A stretch of 14,861 nt of DNA from an uncultured Veillonella sp. (GTDB lineage Bacteria > Bacillota > Negativicutes > Veillonellales > Veillonellaceae): contig CAKQBP010000010.1 in the NCBI GenBank assembly GCA_934216375.1, positions 1-14,861 of the forward strand, written 5' to 3'. The notes beneath the pieces are model-generated. The model saw nothing but the letters and a program-made list of their open reading frames with translations, did no database searches and was not told the DNA's origin. Numbering within the stretch: the first letter of the stretch is position 1; the number at the start of each line of letters is the position of its first letter. Positions 13,697 to 14,861 of the stretch are shown here, piece after piece. The position numbers were made by a program, and so were the translations under genes.

Positions 13697-14275
13697 TTAT
13701 GCTTTAGGCTCAACTGTTACGCCCCATTCTCGTAGGACATGCAAAATACGTTTTTTAACCTCAGGCAAGGCACATTGTACTGGCTCGCTAGGTTTGAAAC
13801 CAATTTCCAATGATTCCGGTTCCACACCAATAACTACTGCATCTTCCAATGGATCCTCTTGAATGGCACGAATTCGTAGAATATCTTGCATCCCTACTTC
13901 ATGTACAGAAATATGTTCCGTAAAATATTGTTCCAATTCCTTATGAGGAAATTCATATATAGTTCCTGGAGCATCTCCGCCATTAATAGCGTCTACAAGA
14001 AGGATTTTCTTCATACCACGCATATACGTAAGTAATTCCATTCCCATAGTGCCACCGTCAATAATGGAAATTGCAGGCGTGAATGTGAAAGATTCTTTCA
14101 ATTCTTTTACTACATGAACACCTAACCCCTCATCGGTAAGCAAAATATTACCGACTCCAAGTAGGACAATTTCATTATCTCCATCATCATAAAGGCTGTT
14201 TAAATCAATACGCGGACCCTCTGAGTCCGCGTATTGTTCCAAGCCACTGATGATATCAGTACTTGTATTAATCAT
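13697..14275 (-). CDS. hyaD: [NiFe] hydrogenase maturation protease (HyaD/HybD family)
   Basis: Endopeptidase that removes the C-terminal tail of the hydrogenase large subunit after nickel insertion; cytosolic, M52 family. 192 residues. The family core is clear: VLLGVGNILLTDEGLGVHVV (37-56) with nickel-binding E49, DGGTMGMELL (73-82), LLVDAI with D95, and HISVHEVGMQDIL with H125. By alignment in mind these correspond to E16, D62 and H93 of E. coli HybD. About 33 residues precede the core, longer than HybD, and they contain the hairpin at 14206-14236. The start ATG at 14273-14275 overlaps the end of hyaC by 8 nt (ATGATTAA), so translation is probably coupled. Longer in-frame readings reach far into hyaC and are unlikely. 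No ATG lies nearer the core. Confidence 0.95.
   Translation of the reverse strand: MINTSTDIISGLEQYADSEGPRIDLNSLYDDGDNEIVLLGVGNILLTDEGLGVHVVKELKESFTFTPAISIIDGGTMGMELLTYMRGMKKILLVDAINGGDAPGTIYEFPHKELEQYFTEHISVHEVGMQDILRIRAIQEDPLEDAVVIGVEPESLEIGFKPSEPVQCALPEVKKRILHVLREWGVTVEPKA
14206..14236. repeat. Perfect 12-bp hairpin inside the start of hyaD
   Basis: CAATACGCGGAC (14206-14217) and GTCCGCGTATTG (14225-14236) are exact reverse complements around a 7-nt loop. The stem is GC-rich for this DNA and begins 37 nt after the hyaD start codon A. No T-run follows, so it is not a terminator. It encodes residues about 14-24, in the extension before the family core. Confidence 0.85.
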
Positions 14276-14861
14276 TTTCTTGTAATTCTCTTTCTCTAGG
14301 ATCATTAGGATCACTTGGACGGTATGTAGTACCAGATGGTTTATCAATACGTTCCCCACGACGACGTTTACCATTGAGGTCTTCAATATCAATTGGGTCA
14401 TGAGCGTAATATTTCATACCGGAAACCATAGCCGATACTTCGCCCGATTCCTCCATAACATCTTCTCGGAATGCCATATACACGTGAACAATAGTAAAGA
14501 ACAAGAATCCCCACGCAATGTAGTGATGGATAACATGGACTTTGTATTCCCCACCAAATAATGTAACCACTGGTGAAAATAACATTCCTAGAACACCATT
14601 AGGCTCAATCATCGAATACATTGCAAAACCCGTTAAGATTTCAAAGAAGAACATAATATATACCATCATATACGCAGTTCTAGCTAAGGAATTACGAAGC
14701 CAATGATGTTCATGTTTTTGAGGAATCATTAAATAGTGCAATGTTGTTTCTTTAAGACCGTACCAATACCGTTTTTGACGGAATTTAGGTAATAATCTAT
14801 CCCCTCGGTTCCAAAGAGCGCCTGCAAAACGGAAGATAAAGGAGAATGTTAAGATAACACC
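14268..14861 (-). CDS. hyaC: [NiFe] hydrogenase b-type cytochrome subunit (5' end outside the window)
   Basis: Integral-membrane diheme cytochrome b that anchors the hydrogenase and passes its electrons to the quinone pool. The frame stays open to the window edge: 197 residues from the C-terminal side are present, starting VILTFSFIFRFAGALWNRGD. Visible features are a membrane helix in AYMMVYIMFFFEILTGFAMYS, then GGEYKVHVIHHYIAWGFLFFTIVHVYMAF with several candidate heme histidines, then REDVMEESGEVSAMVSGMKYYA, which matches the HyaC/HupC C-terminal region. A hydrophilic tail (PIDIEDLNGKRRRGER to RELQEND) is longer than I would expect. The structural genes hyaA and hyaB should lie just beyond the right edge. 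It overlaps hyaD by 8 nt. Family call is strong. Confidence 0.93.
   Translation of the reverse strand, partial: GVILTFSFIFRFAGALWNRGDRLLPKFRQKRYWYGLKETTLHYLMIPQKHEHHWLRNSLARTAYMMVYIMFFFEILTGFAMYSMIEPNGVLGMLFSPVVTLFGGEYKVHVIHHYIAWGFLFFTIVHVYMAFREDVMEESGEVSAMVSGMKYYAHDPIDIEDLNGKRRRGERIDKPSGTTYRPSDPNDPRERELQEND

Overview
The window reads as chromosomal DNA from an anaerobic member of the Negativicutes, most likely Veillonella or a close relative. This genus call is inference. It rests on four things: the Firmicutes gene order alaS-ireB-ruvX-yrzB-mltG-trmR-trhP; a T-box leader in front of thrS; a membrane-bound uptake-type [NiFe] hydrogenase operon; and AT-rich DNA with strong AGGAGG ribosome binding sites. 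Every gene I can support lies on the minus strand, so the biological reading order runs from high to low coordinates. I see no tRNA or rRNA gene, insertion sequence, phage gene, CRISPR array or plasmid/defence module.

Right end (14861 to 13222): the tail of a hydrogenase operon. It holds the b-type cytochrome subunit (hyaC, cut by the window edge), the nickel-dependent maturation protease (hyaD, overlapping hyaC by 8 nt) and a short stand-alone HyaF/HupH-type accessory protein, closed by a clean terminator. A perfect 12-bp hairpin is buried in the start of hyaD. About 290 bp of very AT-rich DNA follows, with no gene.

Middle right (12874 to 10899): a polyprenyl-phosphate type family 2 glycosyltransferase with two C-terminal membrane helices, then a secreted NlpC/P60 cell-wall hydrolase with an N-terminal peptidoglycan-binding domain. 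They are probably co-transcribed and end at a strong terminator.

Core (10687 to 3083): alaS from its own promoter. Then ireB-ruvX-yrzB (DUF1292) from a second promoter whose transcript would start with a 10-bp hairpin, ending at a strong terminator. Then mltG-trmR-trhP-DUF4911 from an extended -10 promoter. The core joins translation (AlaRS, 5-methoxyuridine-type wobble modification by TrhP and TrmR, 16S rRNA end processing by RuvX) with cell-wall growth control (IreB, MltG). MltG carries an unusual disordered C-terminal tail of about 137 residues.

Left end (2981 to 1): an exported protein of unknown family, flanked upstream by a 10-bp inverted repeat and downstream by a large branched terminator hairpin. 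Then a threonyl-tRNA synthetase gene (3' end outside the window) behind a T-box leader with a canonical antiterminator sequence and a terminator.

No obviously new multi-gene system is present. The best leads are the stand-alone HyaF protein and the hairpin in hyaD, the MltG tail, the unknown exported protein with its operator-like repeat, the DUF4911 gene attached to the wobble-modification pair, and the structured 5' end of the ireB mRNA.
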